NCBI GenBank assembly: GCA_017302795.1
Contig: JAFLCB010000003.1
Coordinates: 338,650-402,649 of the forward strand
Source of the DNA: Deltaproteobacteria bacterium
GTDB lineage: Bacteria; Bdellovibrionota; Bdellovibrionia; Bdellovibrionales; JAMPXM01
DNA length: 64,000 nt
Direction: 5' to 3'
Position 1 is the stretch's first letter; every line of letters starts with the position of its first letter. Shown here piece by piece: positions 50,971-59,533 of the stretch. Under the pieces are notes generated by a model. The model was given only the letters and a program-made list of their open reading frames with translations. It was not told the origin of the DNA and searched no databases. The translations under genes and the position numbers were made by a program.

Positions 50971-53214
50971 TTGAAGCCATTCGATCGCCTATCATTTTGG
51001 CTACGGAGAAATCTGTTTCCCGCATGGGTTGCATTTGCCGTCCTATCCGTCATCTTTACTTTTTCGCACTCTGCATTCGCCGAAGTTAGAATTCAGCTTT
51101 GGCACAGTCAGATGTATGCGCATCGTAAGGTGCTGGCCGATCTGGGGCGCGAGTTTGAAGCGGCCAATCCCGGGGTCAAAGTCGACATTCTCTATCGAGA
51201 GACAGAAGAGCTTCGGTCGGCCTATCAAAGTGCCGTTATGGGCGGAAGTGGACCAGATCTCATTTACGGTCCCAGTGATCAAGTCGGTCCAATGTCGACG
51301 ATGGGAATCATTGCACCACTTGAAAAAATATTCTCGCCCGAAGAACTTGCTGAGTTTCATCAGCTCGCTTTGATCAATTACCGCGACCATCTCTATATGA
51401 TTGGCGATCGCATCGGAAATTTCTTGATGCTGATTTACAACAAAAAGTTGATGAAGGAGCCGCCGAAAACCGTTGAAGAGCTTACTGCAATCGCCAAAAA
51501 ACTGACGATTGATACCGATGGTGACGGTCGCACGGACCAATTCGGGCTCGCATTTAATTTCACTGAGCCTTATTTTTTCGTTCCTTGGATCAGCGGATTT
51601 GGCGAATCTTTCCTGAGCGCAGATGGACAGCCGAATCTGGCGACCAAAGCAACCGTCGATGCGTTCACGCTGATTCGCGATTGGAAAACAAAAGATCGTA
51701 TCATTCCTAGTGAGTGTGATTACGAGATGGCAAATTCGCTCTTTAAGCAGGGGCGCTCGGCGATGGTCATCAATGGCGATTGGTCGTGGGGCGACTATTT
51801 AGAGGCGAAAATTGATTTTGGCATTGCGCCTCTGCCGCAGGTCAAAGCCACTGGACGTTGGCCAACGCCGCTTGTGGGAACGACCGGCTATTCCTTAAAT
51901 CCGAATCTTGCCGATGACCGCAGGGAAACAGCGATTCGTTTTTTAAGATTCATGCTGTCTTCGCACGCCCAAGAGAAATTTACCCAGCAGGTTTCAACGT
52001 TTCCGTCGCTTCTTCGCCTTCAGGCTTCTGATGCAGTTAAAAGTAATCCGATTTTGCGCGATGCCGTCCCGATTATGGCGCGTGGTAAGCAGATGTCAGT
52101 CGCGCCCGAACTTCGGGCCGTTTGGGATAGTCTTCGGCGCGAGTACCAAAGCGTCCTCGGCGGCGTCTCAGAACCAGAAGCGGCCTCTCGTCGTGCGCAG
52201 TCCGATTCACTCGCGCAAATTCAGCGAATGAACGAGACTCTTCTACCAGATGGAACGCGCTGGATTGTTTTGGCGTTACTCATAGGCGTCCTTGGCTATC
52301 TTATTGTTCAATCGTTGAAAGGCATAAAGGCGATTCGTTCGGCGCGAGCGGGAAGCTTGAAGTTTGCCTACCTTATGACCTTGCCAGCCGTAATCGCTCT
52401 TTTCTTGGTTGTCGTCTATCCATTCGTTTTTAATATCCTACTTTCGTTTTCGAACTTTTCACTTATGACATTCCGCGATTGGAAGATCGTCGGGATGCAA
52501 CACTACATCAGCGCGGTATCGGATTGGTCGTTCTATGGCCTCTTACTGAAGACTCTGATTTGGACCTTTACCAATGTGTTCATGCACATGGTGCTTGGCG
52601 TGGGTTTGGCATTGCTGATTGATCAAACGTTGCCCGCAAAGCCACTTTGGCGAACGCTGCTGATTATTCCCTGGGCCGTGCCTCAATATATTACCGCACT
52701 CACTTGGCGAGGTCTGTTCAATCGAGAATATGGTCCGATCAATCAATTCTTAGCGGATTTTTTAAGTTTACCGCCTTTGGATTGGTTGTCGGATCCTTTG
52801 CTGGCTTTCACGGCCTGCTTTATAACGAATGTTTGGCTCGGGTTTCCGTTTATGATGGTGGTGGCGCTAGGTGGTCTGCAGACGATCCCGCACGACCTCC
52901 ATGAGGCCGCTCGCGTTGATGGCGTTTCGGCCTATCGACGATTCTGGTTGATCACATGGCCGCTGCTGCTTCCGGTCCTGAAACCAGCGGCTGTCCTTGG
53001 CTGTATTTGGACCTTCAATTCTCTGGGAGTCATTTGGCTTGTCAGCAACGGCGGCGAGCCAGCTGATCAAACTCACATTTTGGTGACCTACATTTACCGC
53101 GCTGCCTTCAATCTCTACCGCTATGGCCACGCAGCTGCTCTTTCAGTTCTGACATTCTTGCTGCTATTTCTTCTTGCGCGAGTGATGACAAAAAAGGAAG
53201 AGGCGATCAAATGA
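50971..53214 (+). CDS. Maltose/oligosaccharide ABC transporter: solute-binding protein fused to MalF-type permease
   Basis: A 747-residue fusion. Residues 1-38 form a signal/membrane segment. Residues 39-420 are a MalE-like binding domain (VRIQLWHSQMYAHRKVLADL, SGPDLIYGPSDQVGPM, SAMVINGDWSWGDY, LNPNLADDRRETAIRFLRFM). A helix follows at about 428-446, then a MalF-like permease (about 460-747) with ABC permease segments and the EAA loop HEAARVDGVSAYRRFWLITW (Glu near 644). Binding protein and permease are normally separate; here the binding domain would be tethered outside the membrane, one per permease subunit. TTG start with GGAGAGGGG about 10 nt upstream. The stop overlaps malG (ATGA). The substrate is inferred from neighbours to be maltodextrin. 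Confidence 0.9.
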   Translation: MKPFDRLSFWLRRNLFPAWVAFAVLSVIFTFSHSAFAEVRIQLWHSQMYAHRKVLADLGREFEAANPGVKVDILYRETEELRSAYQSAVMGGSGPDLIYGPSDQVGPMSTMGIIAPLEKIFSPEELAEFHQLALINYRDHLYMIGDRIGNFLMLIYNKKLMKEPPKTVEELTAIAKKLTIDTDGDGRTDQFGLAFNFTEPYFFVPWISGFGESFLSADGQPNLATKATVDAFTLIRDWKTKDRIIPSECDYEMANSLFKQGRSAMVINGDWSWGDYLEAKIDFGIAPLPQVKATGRWPTPLVGTTGYSLNPNLADDRRETAIRFLRFMLSSHAQEKFTQQVSTFPSLLRLQASDAVKSNPILRDAVPIMARGKQMSVAPELRAVWDSLRREYQSVLGGVSEPEAASRRAQSDSLAQIQRMNETLLPDGTRWIVLALLIGVLGYLIVQSLKGIKAIRSARAGSLKFAYLMTLPAVIALFLVVVYPFVFNILLSFSNFSLMTFRDWKIVGMQHYISAVSDWSFYGLLLKTLIWTFTNVFMHMVLGVGLALLIDQTLPAKPLWRTLLIIPWAVPQYITALTWRGLFNREYGPINQFLADFLSLPPLDWLSDPLLAFTACFITNVWLGFPFMMVVALGGLQTIPHDLHEAARVDGVSAYRRFWLITWPLLLPVLKPAAVLGCIWTFNSLGVIWLVSNGGEPADQTHILVTYIYRAAFNLYRYGHAAALSVLTFLLLFLLARVMTKKEEAIK

Positions 53215-54029
53215 TTCGAAAGACTTCATCGTTGCTTGTCCTTCTTTTGTTTAGCTTTATTGCGGTCTTTCCGATTCTTTATGTGGTCGCGATGGCCACG
53301 CACGATAACTCTGCGTTCGCACAACGGCTTACGGAGCTCGATTGGATGCAGGCGGATCTTAAAAATTTTAGGAAGCTCATTCTGGAAACTGAGTTTCTCA
53401 TCTGGCTTCGGAATTCGGTCCTGATCAGTGTCACAGTCTCAATGGTGGGTGTCAGTCTGTCATCGATGGCGGGCTATGCTATCGCCAGGTACCGTTTTCC
53501 CGGCCACCACTGGATACTGAGGTCGCTTCTGACAACACAGATGTTTCCCGCTAGCATGTTGATGTTGCCAATGTTCGTCGTGCTGACCCAGCTGAAGCTA
53601 ATAAATAGTTTTGTTGGACTCCTTGTTGTTTACAGTTCCTCGGCGCTGCCATTTTGTATCTGGCAGATGAAAGGTTTTTTCGAAACCGTTCCGAGGGAAC
53701 TAGAAGAGGCCGCGCGATTGGACGGCCTTTCGGCCTTCCAAACTTTTTATCGAGTTATTCTCCCGGTCGCGTCTCCCGCACTAGTTGTGACAGGCCTCTT
53801 TACCTTCATGACGTCATGGAGCGAGTACATGATCGCGGCGATTGTGCTCCAAGATCCTGCGCTTTATACGCTTCCGCTGGGACTTAAAAGCTTTCAAGCA
53901 AGCATTGCAACTGACTGGGGCCTTTACGCCGCCGCAAGTTTGATTATCAGCACGCCGATCGTGGTGCTGTTTTTGGCACTCAGTCGGTTTCTGGTCTCTG
54001 GTTTAACTGTTGGAAGTGTGAAGGGTTAA
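53211..54029 (+). CDS. MalG-type ABC transporter permease
   Basis: A 272-residue inner-membrane permease with six hydrophobic segments and the EAA motif LEEAARLDGLSAFQTFYRVI that docks on the ATPase. It resembles MalG and pairs with the MalE-MalF fusion. Start overlaps the fusion gene stop; the ATPase gene begins 4 bp after its end. Confidence 0.93.
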   Translation: MIRKTSSLLVLLLFSFIAVFPILYVVAMATHDNSAFAQRLTELDWMQADLKNFRKLILETEFLIWLRNSVLISVTVSMVGVSLSSMAGYAIARYRFPGHHWILRSLLTTQMFPASMLMLPMFVVLTQLKLINSFVGLLVVYSSSALPFCIWQMKGFFETVPRELEEAARLDGLSAFQTFYRVILPVASPALVVTGLFTFMTSWSEYMIAAIVLQDPALYTLPLGLKSFQASIATDWGLYAAASLIISTPIVVLFLALSRFLVSGLTVGSVKG

Positions 54030-54033
54030 TTCT

Positions 54034-55041
54034 ATGTCAAGTATTCGCCTCGAGAACGTAAGTAAATCCTTTGGCGCGACCACGGTCCTAAGGCCGCTCA
54101 ATTTGGAAATTCAATCAGGTGAATTTCTTGTTTTGCTGGGACCATCTGGCTGCGGAAAGTCGACTTTGTTGCGTTTGATTGCCGGCCTCGAGGCTCCTGA
54201 TTCCGGTCGCGTTTTCATCAACGATCGCGACGTGACGGATAAAGATCCGTCGGCGCGCGATCTTGCCATGGTTTTTCAAAGCTATGCTCTTTACCCACAC
54301 CTGACGGTCGGTGAAAACCTAGGGTTCGCGCTAAAGAACCGAGGCGATTCGCCTGCGAAGATTCAGGCTAAAGTAAAAGAGGTCGGCGACCTTTTGGATC
54401 TTTCAAATCTCCTGGATCGAAAGCCAAAAGCGCTTTCTGGTGGACAACGTCAGCGAGTCGCTTTGGGTCGTGCTCTGACTCGAGAAACGCCAGTGATTCT
54501 TTTTGACGAACCTCTATCCAATTTAGACGCCCATTTGCGAACCCAGATGCGCGTAAAAATTAAAGCGCTCCACGAGCGATTGAAGAACACGATGGTTTAC
54601 GTTACTCACGATCAGGTTGAAGCGACGACGATGGGTGATCGCATTGCTGTATTGAACCGTGGGCTGATTGAGCAACTGGACACACCTAAAAATATCTATC
54701 AAAGCCCTGCCAGTGAATTCATCGCACGGTTCATCGGCACACCCGAGACCTGTTTTTTTCTCTCGAAGATCAATTCACGGCTTGGTTACTCGGAAAAAGA
54801 CCAGCTCGCAATTCGGCCGGAGCATATCACTGTCGGCAATGGCGAGTTCCAAGGAAAAGTTCTTCTTCTTGAGAATCTAGGAGCGCAAACCTTGATTCAC
54901 ATTGAGAGTGCATTCGGTGATGTTCGGGCGTTGAAGCAGGAGACGGGAAGTCTTAAGGTTGGCGAACCTATTCAATTTGAAATCAACCGCAGCAAACTGA
55001 TGCGGTTTGACGAGCTCCACAGGGAGGTATCGAATGTTTAA
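54034..55041 (+). CDS. MalK/MsmK/UgpC-type ABC transporter ATPase
   Basis: A 335-residue ATPase: Walker A GPSGCGKST, Q-loop VFQSYALYPHLTVGENL, signature LSGGQRQRVALGRAL, Walker B VILFDEPLSNLD, and the H-loop His in VTHDQVEATTMGD. A C-terminal TOBE-like regulatory domain (about 240-335) is shorter than in E. coli MalK. It energises import by the fusion protein and MalG. The amylase start lies within its last codons. Confidence 0.94.
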   Translation: MSSIRLENVSKSFGATTVLRPLNLEIQSGEFLVLLGPSGCGKSTLLRLIAGLEAPDSGRVFINDRDVTDKDPSARDLAMVFQSYALYPHLTVGENLGFALKNRGDSPAKIQAKVKEVGDLLDLSNLLDRKPKALSGGQRQRVALGRALTRETPVILFDEPLSNLDAHLRTQMRVKIKALHERLKNTMVYVTHDQVEATTMGDRIAVLNRGLIEQLDTPKNIYQSPASEFIARFIGTPETCFFLSKINSRLGYSEKDQLAIRPEHITVGNGEFQGKVLLLENLGAQTLIHIESAFGDVRALKQETGSLKVGEPIQFEINRSKLMRFDELHREVSNV

Positions 55042-56506
55042 AGTCCCAATGCTATTTTTTTTGAGCGCCCTTTTGCCGCATCCAGCGTCGGCTGATGAAG
55101 GCGCAACACATTTGTCGGCGACGATCGGTCCGCGCACTGCTTTCGTACAACTTTTTGAATGGCCGTGGGACGATGTTGCCCGTGAGTGCGAAACTGTTTT
55201 AGGTCCCGGTGGATTTTCGGCGGTTCAAGTTTCGCCACCGCAAGAACACCTCGATTGGCCCGGCTCCCCATGGTGGGCGCGTTACCAGCCCATCAGTTAT
55301 AAGTTGGAGTCGCGCTCGGGCGATGCGAAGCAATTCGCAGATATGGTCAATCGCTGCAAAAAAGTGGGGGTCGACGTCTATGCAGATGCCGTGATCAATC
55401 ACATGGCGGGAATGTCGTCGGGATCTGGTAGCGCAGGTTCCGCCTTTCATCATAAATCGTATCCGGGACTTTATAGCGCCAACGACTTTCACAGCTGTGG
55501 CCGAAACGGGAACGATGACATCTTGAACTTTCAAGATCCCTGGGAAGTGCAAAATTGTGAGCTCTTGAATCTTGCCGATTTAAAAACTGGTACTTTGGAG
55601 GTGCAAGATCGCATCAGCGAGTACCTCAATCGACTTCTGAGACTTGGCGTTTCGGGCCTTCGCATAGATGCTGCGAAGCACATTCCTGCGAATGATTTGA
55701 AGGCCGTATACCAGCGCCTAAAAAAACCGGCCTATATTTATCATGAACTGATCTTGGGTTATCAAGAGCCGATTCCCTACTCGGACTATCTAGCGCTTGG
55801 CGATGTATCGGACTATCCCTATCCTTTCATCGTTTCCGAAGCGTTCTATCGGCAAGACTTTACTCGCTTGCTTGGTCTGGGGCACGGGACAATCCCGACA
55901 ACCGAAGCTGTGGTCTTTCTGACCAATCATGATATTGAACGAGAAAAGCGGCCCTACCTTTTGTCGCGCCATCAGAACAGTGAACTTTACCGTCTTGCTA
56001 ATACATTTATGCTCGCGTGGCCTTACGGATATCCGCAGCTCTATTCGGGTTACAAATTTCAAAGCTTTGATGATGGACCACCGTTGGATGCGAACAAGCG
56101 CACATTGCCAATCCTAAAACCAAATGGTGATTGTGCGGCACCGTGGACATGTGAGCATCGCGAGCCAGCGGTTTTACGAATGGTGGATTTTCGCAATCGA
56201 ACGAGTCATCGTTTTTTTGCAAGCCACCTTTGGACCAACGGTAAGGATCAAATCGCATTCGGGCGCGGCGATGCTGGATTTGTTGTGATTAATGCGTCGC
56301 CTGATCAAACCTTAAATCGAAAATTATACCACGGACTTCGCGACGGTTCATATTGCAACATTTTGGCTGCAGATTACGATGCACAAGCAGGAACTTGTGC
56401 GGTGCCGACGGTTGTTTCTCAAGGGCAAGTTCAACTGCAGATTCCGCCGCTCTCGGCCTTTGTGCTCCTTTCGAGAGATCTTGGTGAGAAAGGGAAAAAC
56501 CGGTGA
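55034..56506 (+). CDS. Exported alpha-amylase of the animal type (GH13)
   Basis: A 490-residue glycoside hydrolase with a signal peptide (VPMLFFLSALLPHPASA). The sequence follows animal/Pseudoalteromonas alpha-amylases closely in recognisable stretches: GGFSAVQVSPPQEH, WWARYQPISYKLESRSGD, FADMVNRCKKVGVDVYADAV and INHMAG. Catalytic residues are Asp212 in GLRIDAAKH, Glu238 in YHELI and Asp300 in LTNHDIER. It would cleave starch or glycogen outside the cytoplasm and feed the adjacent importer. GGGAGG lies 6 nt before the ATG. It overlaps malK by 8 bp and the ROK kinase start by 4 bp. The origin may be horizontal, since this type is rare in bacteria. Confidence 0.92.
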   Translation: MFKVPMLFFLSALLPHPASADEGATHLSATIGPRTAFVQLFEWPWDDVARECETVLGPGGFSAVQVSPPQEHLDWPGSPWWARYQPISYKLESRSGDAKQFADMVNRCKKVGVDVYADAVINHMAGMSSGSGSAGSAFHHKSYPGLYSANDFHSCGRNGNDDILNFQDPWEVQNCELLNLADLKTGTLEVQDRISEYLNRLLRLGVSGLRIDAAKHIPANDLKAVYQRLKKPAYIYHELILGYQEPIPYSDYLALGDVSDYPYPFIVSEAFYRQDFTRLLGLGHGTIPTTEAVVFLTNHDIEREKRPYLLSRHQNSELYRLANTFMLAWPYGYPQLYSGYKFQSFDDGPPLDANKRTLPILKPNGDCAAPWTCEHREPAVLRMVDFRNRTSHRFFASHLWTNGKDQIAFGRGDAGFVVINASPDQTLNRKLYHGLRDGSYCNILAADYDAQAGTCAVPTVVSQGQVQLQIPPLSAFVLLSRDLGEKGKNR

Positions 56507-57489
56507 GTAAGCGGGCCACTAGGTACACGATTGGACTTGATCTCGGCGGAACAAAGTTGGCCGCAGCATTGGTCAACCACCGTGGAGAGATCGTGGATAG
56601 CACGAAGGTACCGGTGGGCTTTCGTGACTCCGAGACGTCAGCCATTGCTCAGAGACGGCTTGTTAGTCTTATGGCCGAAATCTGCGTTGATTTTCGTCGA
56701 CGATATCCCTCGGAAGCAAAACGCCTCAAAGGCATAGGACTCGCCAGCGCCGGGCCGCTAAATGTTGATGACGGTGAGCTAATTAACCCCGTCAACTTTC
56801 CGAAGTGGAAGACGGTGCCGATCCGAAAGATGCTGGAGGCAGAGCTCCGCCGAAATGATATGCCATTCAAGGTCGCCTTTCAGAATGATGCGATCGCTTC
56901 TGCGCTAGCCGAGGGCTGGGTTGGCGGCGCCAAAAATATGTCGTCCTACGCTGTGGTCACAGTCGGTACGGGCATTGGCACCGGAGTTATTTTTAATGGT
57001 CGCCCCTGTCAAAGTAGGGGAATGGGTTCAGAATTCGGGCACCTGATTTTTGACGGGACAAAGCTTGGCGCTGAGTCTAGGAAACATCTAAGTATCGAAG
57101 GGATTGCGTCCGGTACGGCGCTTTTGCGCCGGGCCCGCGCCGATGGCTTTTCGGGCTATTCAGTTGAGGAGCTAGTTGAGCGGATTCAATCCGGCGAGAC
57201 AAAGTGGCTTCCTCTGTTTGATGACATGGCCCGAGCTTTGTCTGTTCTCTGTTATTCACTTTCGATCGGTTTTAACCTGGAGGGAATTTTATTTTCAGGT
57301 GGGTTATTGAAGGTGCGAGAACTGTATCTAGCTAAGACCAAAGATTACTATCGTCAGCTTATCACGGAGTTTAATCCTCGGTTCGAGTGTCGCTTGCAGC
57401 CTGCAAAAACAAGGCAGGCGGCCGGTGTGATTGGCGCCGCCTATTTGCCGTTACTCGCGACAACTCAGCCGAAACAGAAGAAGAGATAA
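56503..57489 (+). CDS. ROK-family kinase, probable glucokinase
   Basis: A 328-residue sugar kinase. ATP-binding DLGGTKLAAALV, catalytic FQNDAIASALAEGWVGGA, VTVGTGIGTGVIFNG and GSEFGHLIF identify ROK. The ROK zinc motif (CxCGxxGCxE) is lost: the region reads GAESRKHLSIEGIASG. GTG start at 56503 overlaps the amylase stop. In this cluster it most likely phosphorylates glucose released by MalQ and GlgX to feed Zwf. Another hexose substrate is possible. Confidence 0.88.
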   Translation: MSKRATRYTIGLDLGGTKLAAALVNHRGEIVDSTKVPVGFRDSETSAIAQRRLVSLMAEICVDFRRRYPSEAKRLKGIGLASAGPLNVDDGELINPVNFPKWKTVPIRKMLEAELRRNDMPFKVAFQNDAIASALAEGWVGGAKNMSSYAVVTVGTGIGTGVIFNGRPCQSRGMGSEFGHLIFDGTKLGAESRKHLSIEGIASGTALLRRARADGFSGYSVEELVERIQSGETKWLPLFDDMARALSVLCYSLSIGFNLEGILFSGGLLKVRELYLAKTKDYYRQLITEFNPRFECRLQPAKTRQAAGVIGAAYLPLLATTQPKQKKR

Positions 57490-57490
57490 A

Positions 57491-59488
57491 ATGAATTTCA
57501 ATCCAACAAAGCTTCGCGCAACCGCTCGATTTTTAGGACTTCAGGCGTCTTATCTCAACCCTGTCTTTGGCGACACCAAAGCAGATTGCTCGGTTTTGCA
57601 TCAGATGATCGAACAGCTAGCCGAGCGCACGATTTCGACGGATCAAGATCTCGATCGGCTGCGAGAAGATTTAAAGGACGATCGCTGGGCGCATGGTCTG
57701 CCTCCCTCAATCGTTGCATGGGGAGGCGAATCGCAGCTTGTTCCGGTGTTTTCCTCAAACTCGGATCTCGCAAAACCAGGCGTTACTTTGGAACTCATTG
57801 ACGACGAGTCGGGAGATCCGGTTTCTGCAGAAAATATAAAATGGAAATGTACGATGGTGCGCTCGCTGCCAAAAGGAAAAGTTTGGCAGCTAAAGTTCAA
57901 ATTAGATCTCTCAAAATTGAACAAGAGTCTTGGAGCATATTTTCAGTTGAAACTGAAAGCGGGTGAGCGTGAATTTCGTTCGCTCGTTATTTGCCCTCCT
58001 TCCTGTTTAAAGTCGCCTGAAGAACTTAAAAACTCCGAGGGGCCGTTTTTACCTCTGCATGCGGTTCGCACGGGGGACGAAATCGGCATGGGATCTTTAC
58101 GAGAGTTGCGCAAAATCGCAACCGAGCTTCGCGAAAACGGCGCTAAGTGGGTTTCGTTGTTTCCACTTTTGCCAGGAAACTTTGATCACCCGGATTGCGA
58201 TCCCAGCCCTTACTCGGCGCTCAGCCGACTTTTTTGGAACGAGATTTACATCGATATTGAGTCTGCGATGAAGCGCCACAATTCTTCGAAGGCGCACTCC
58301 ATATTTAATTCCGATCAGTTTCAAACCGAAGCGAAACGTCTGCGCGAGGACGATTTCGCTGATTACCACGCCGTCTATCAATTGAAGAATCAAGTCCTGG
58401 ATGTTCTCGCTGAAGAGTTCTTTGCGACAAAACAAGATGCGTCAAACGACTACCAAGACTTTTTGCGCTCAACCCCCGAGATAACTGGTTACGCGGCTTT
58501 TCGCGCCGGTCGTGAATCCGCCTATGAGACCGCCGATCGATATCATCGCTTCGTTCAATTCGAAATGCAGCGACAGCTTCGCGATCTCGCTACGAGTTTG
58601 CCGCTTAAGCTCTACATGGATTTTCCGATTGGAGTGAATGACGGTGGTTTCGATCAAAGTGCCTTTCCAGAAATTTTCTTCCGGAAAGTTTCTGTAGGGG
58701 CTCCACCCGAGCTCGTCTTCAGAAATGGACAGGATTGGGGTTTCTCACCGTTTCATCCCAAACGGCTTCGGCAAACGGGCTATCAGTATTTTCGAAAAAC
58801 GCTTCGGCATCATTTGCAATTCGCAAAAATTTTGCGGCTTGATCACGTGATGGGGCTTTACCGAGTGTTCGCGATTCCAAAAGGGCAGGGCGCGAAGAGT
58901 GGCGTTTATTTGCGTTACCAACCAGAGGACATGCTAGCCATTGCCGTGCTCGAAGCCTCGCGAAGTGGAGCTGACTTCATCGGCGAGAACCTCGGTACTG
59001 TTCCAGACCAGGTGAATCGCATCATGAAGGAACGAGGGATCAAAGGAATGTGGGTGCTTGAAATGGAAACTCACAAATCGCCCACGTCTGCCTTTAGCAG
59101 TGTGACTCAGGATCAGCTTTTCTGTTTGAATACCCACGACATGCCGATGCTGACCGCCTACTTGAATTGCGAGGACTTACCGGAAGTCTCGAGATTGGGC
59201 ATAGTAGATCCAGCGACAGCATCCAGTCTTGCCGAAAGTCGAAAAGCCGACCTCCGGCCTTGGATTGAAAAATATGGCAGTCCCGAGCGCGGAGAGTTTG
59301 CAAATGCTGTGATCGACGATCTTCGGGCGGTGAAACCATTATACTTTGTCATCAACCCTGAGGACTTGGTTGGCGAAACGCGCCCTATGAATATTCCAGG
59401 TACTTACAAAGAGGTACCGAACTGGCGAAGGAAGTTTTCGTTTCAAGGGGTTAAATTTAAGAGTTCGGGCGGAAAGACAATTCGCTAG
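57491..59488 (+). CDS. malQ: 4-alpha-glucanotransferase (amylomaltase, GH77)
   Basis: A 665-residue enzyme that transfers glucans between maltodextrins and releases glucose. An N-terminal beta domain (about 60-190) precedes the GH77 barrel. Conserved stretches are SPYSALSRLFWNEIYIDIE, YMDFPIGVNDGGFDQSA, GAPPELVFRNGQDWGFSPF, the nucleophile region ILRLDHVMGLYRVF, the acid/base GENLGTVPDQV, and LNTHDMPML. ATG at 57491 is chosen, directly after the ROK kinase stop. The length and N-terminal domain match E. coli-type MalQ. Confidence 0.93.
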   Translation: MNFNPTKLRATARFLGLQASYLNPVFGDTKADCSVLHQMIEQLAERTISTDQDLDRLREDLKDDRWAHGLPPSIVAWGGESQLVPVFSSNSDLAKPGVTLELIDDESGDPVSAENIKWKCTMVRSLPKGKVWQLKFKLDLSKLNKSLGAYFQLKLKAGEREFRSLVICPPSCLKSPEELKNSEGPFLPLHAVRTGDEIGMGSLRELRKIATELRENGAKWVSLFPLLPGNFDHPDCDPSPYSALSRLFWNEIYIDIESAMKRHNSSKAHSIFNSDQFQTEAKRLREDDFADYHAVYQLKNQVLDVLAEEFFATKQDASNDYQDFLRSTPEITGYAAFRAGRESAYETADRYHRFVQFEMQRQLRDLATSLPLKLYMDFPIGVNDGGFDQSAFPEIFFRKVSVGAPPELVFRNGQDWGFSPFHPKRLRQTGYQYFRKTLRHHLQFAKILRLDHVMGLYRVFAIPKGQGAKSGVYLRYQPEDMLAIAVLEASRSGADFIGENLGTVPDQVNRIMKERGIKGMWVLEMETHKSPTSAFSSVTQDQLFCLNTHDMPMLTAYLNCEDLPEVSRLGIVDPATASSLAESRKADLRPWIEKYGSPERGEFANAVIDDLRAVKPLYFVINPEDLVGETRPMNIPGTYKEVPNWRRKFSFQGVKFKSSGGKTIR

Positions 59489-59533
59489 AGTTCGTATTCT
59501 TTTGAGGCTTCAAGAGGGAGCTGGGGGGGCTTT

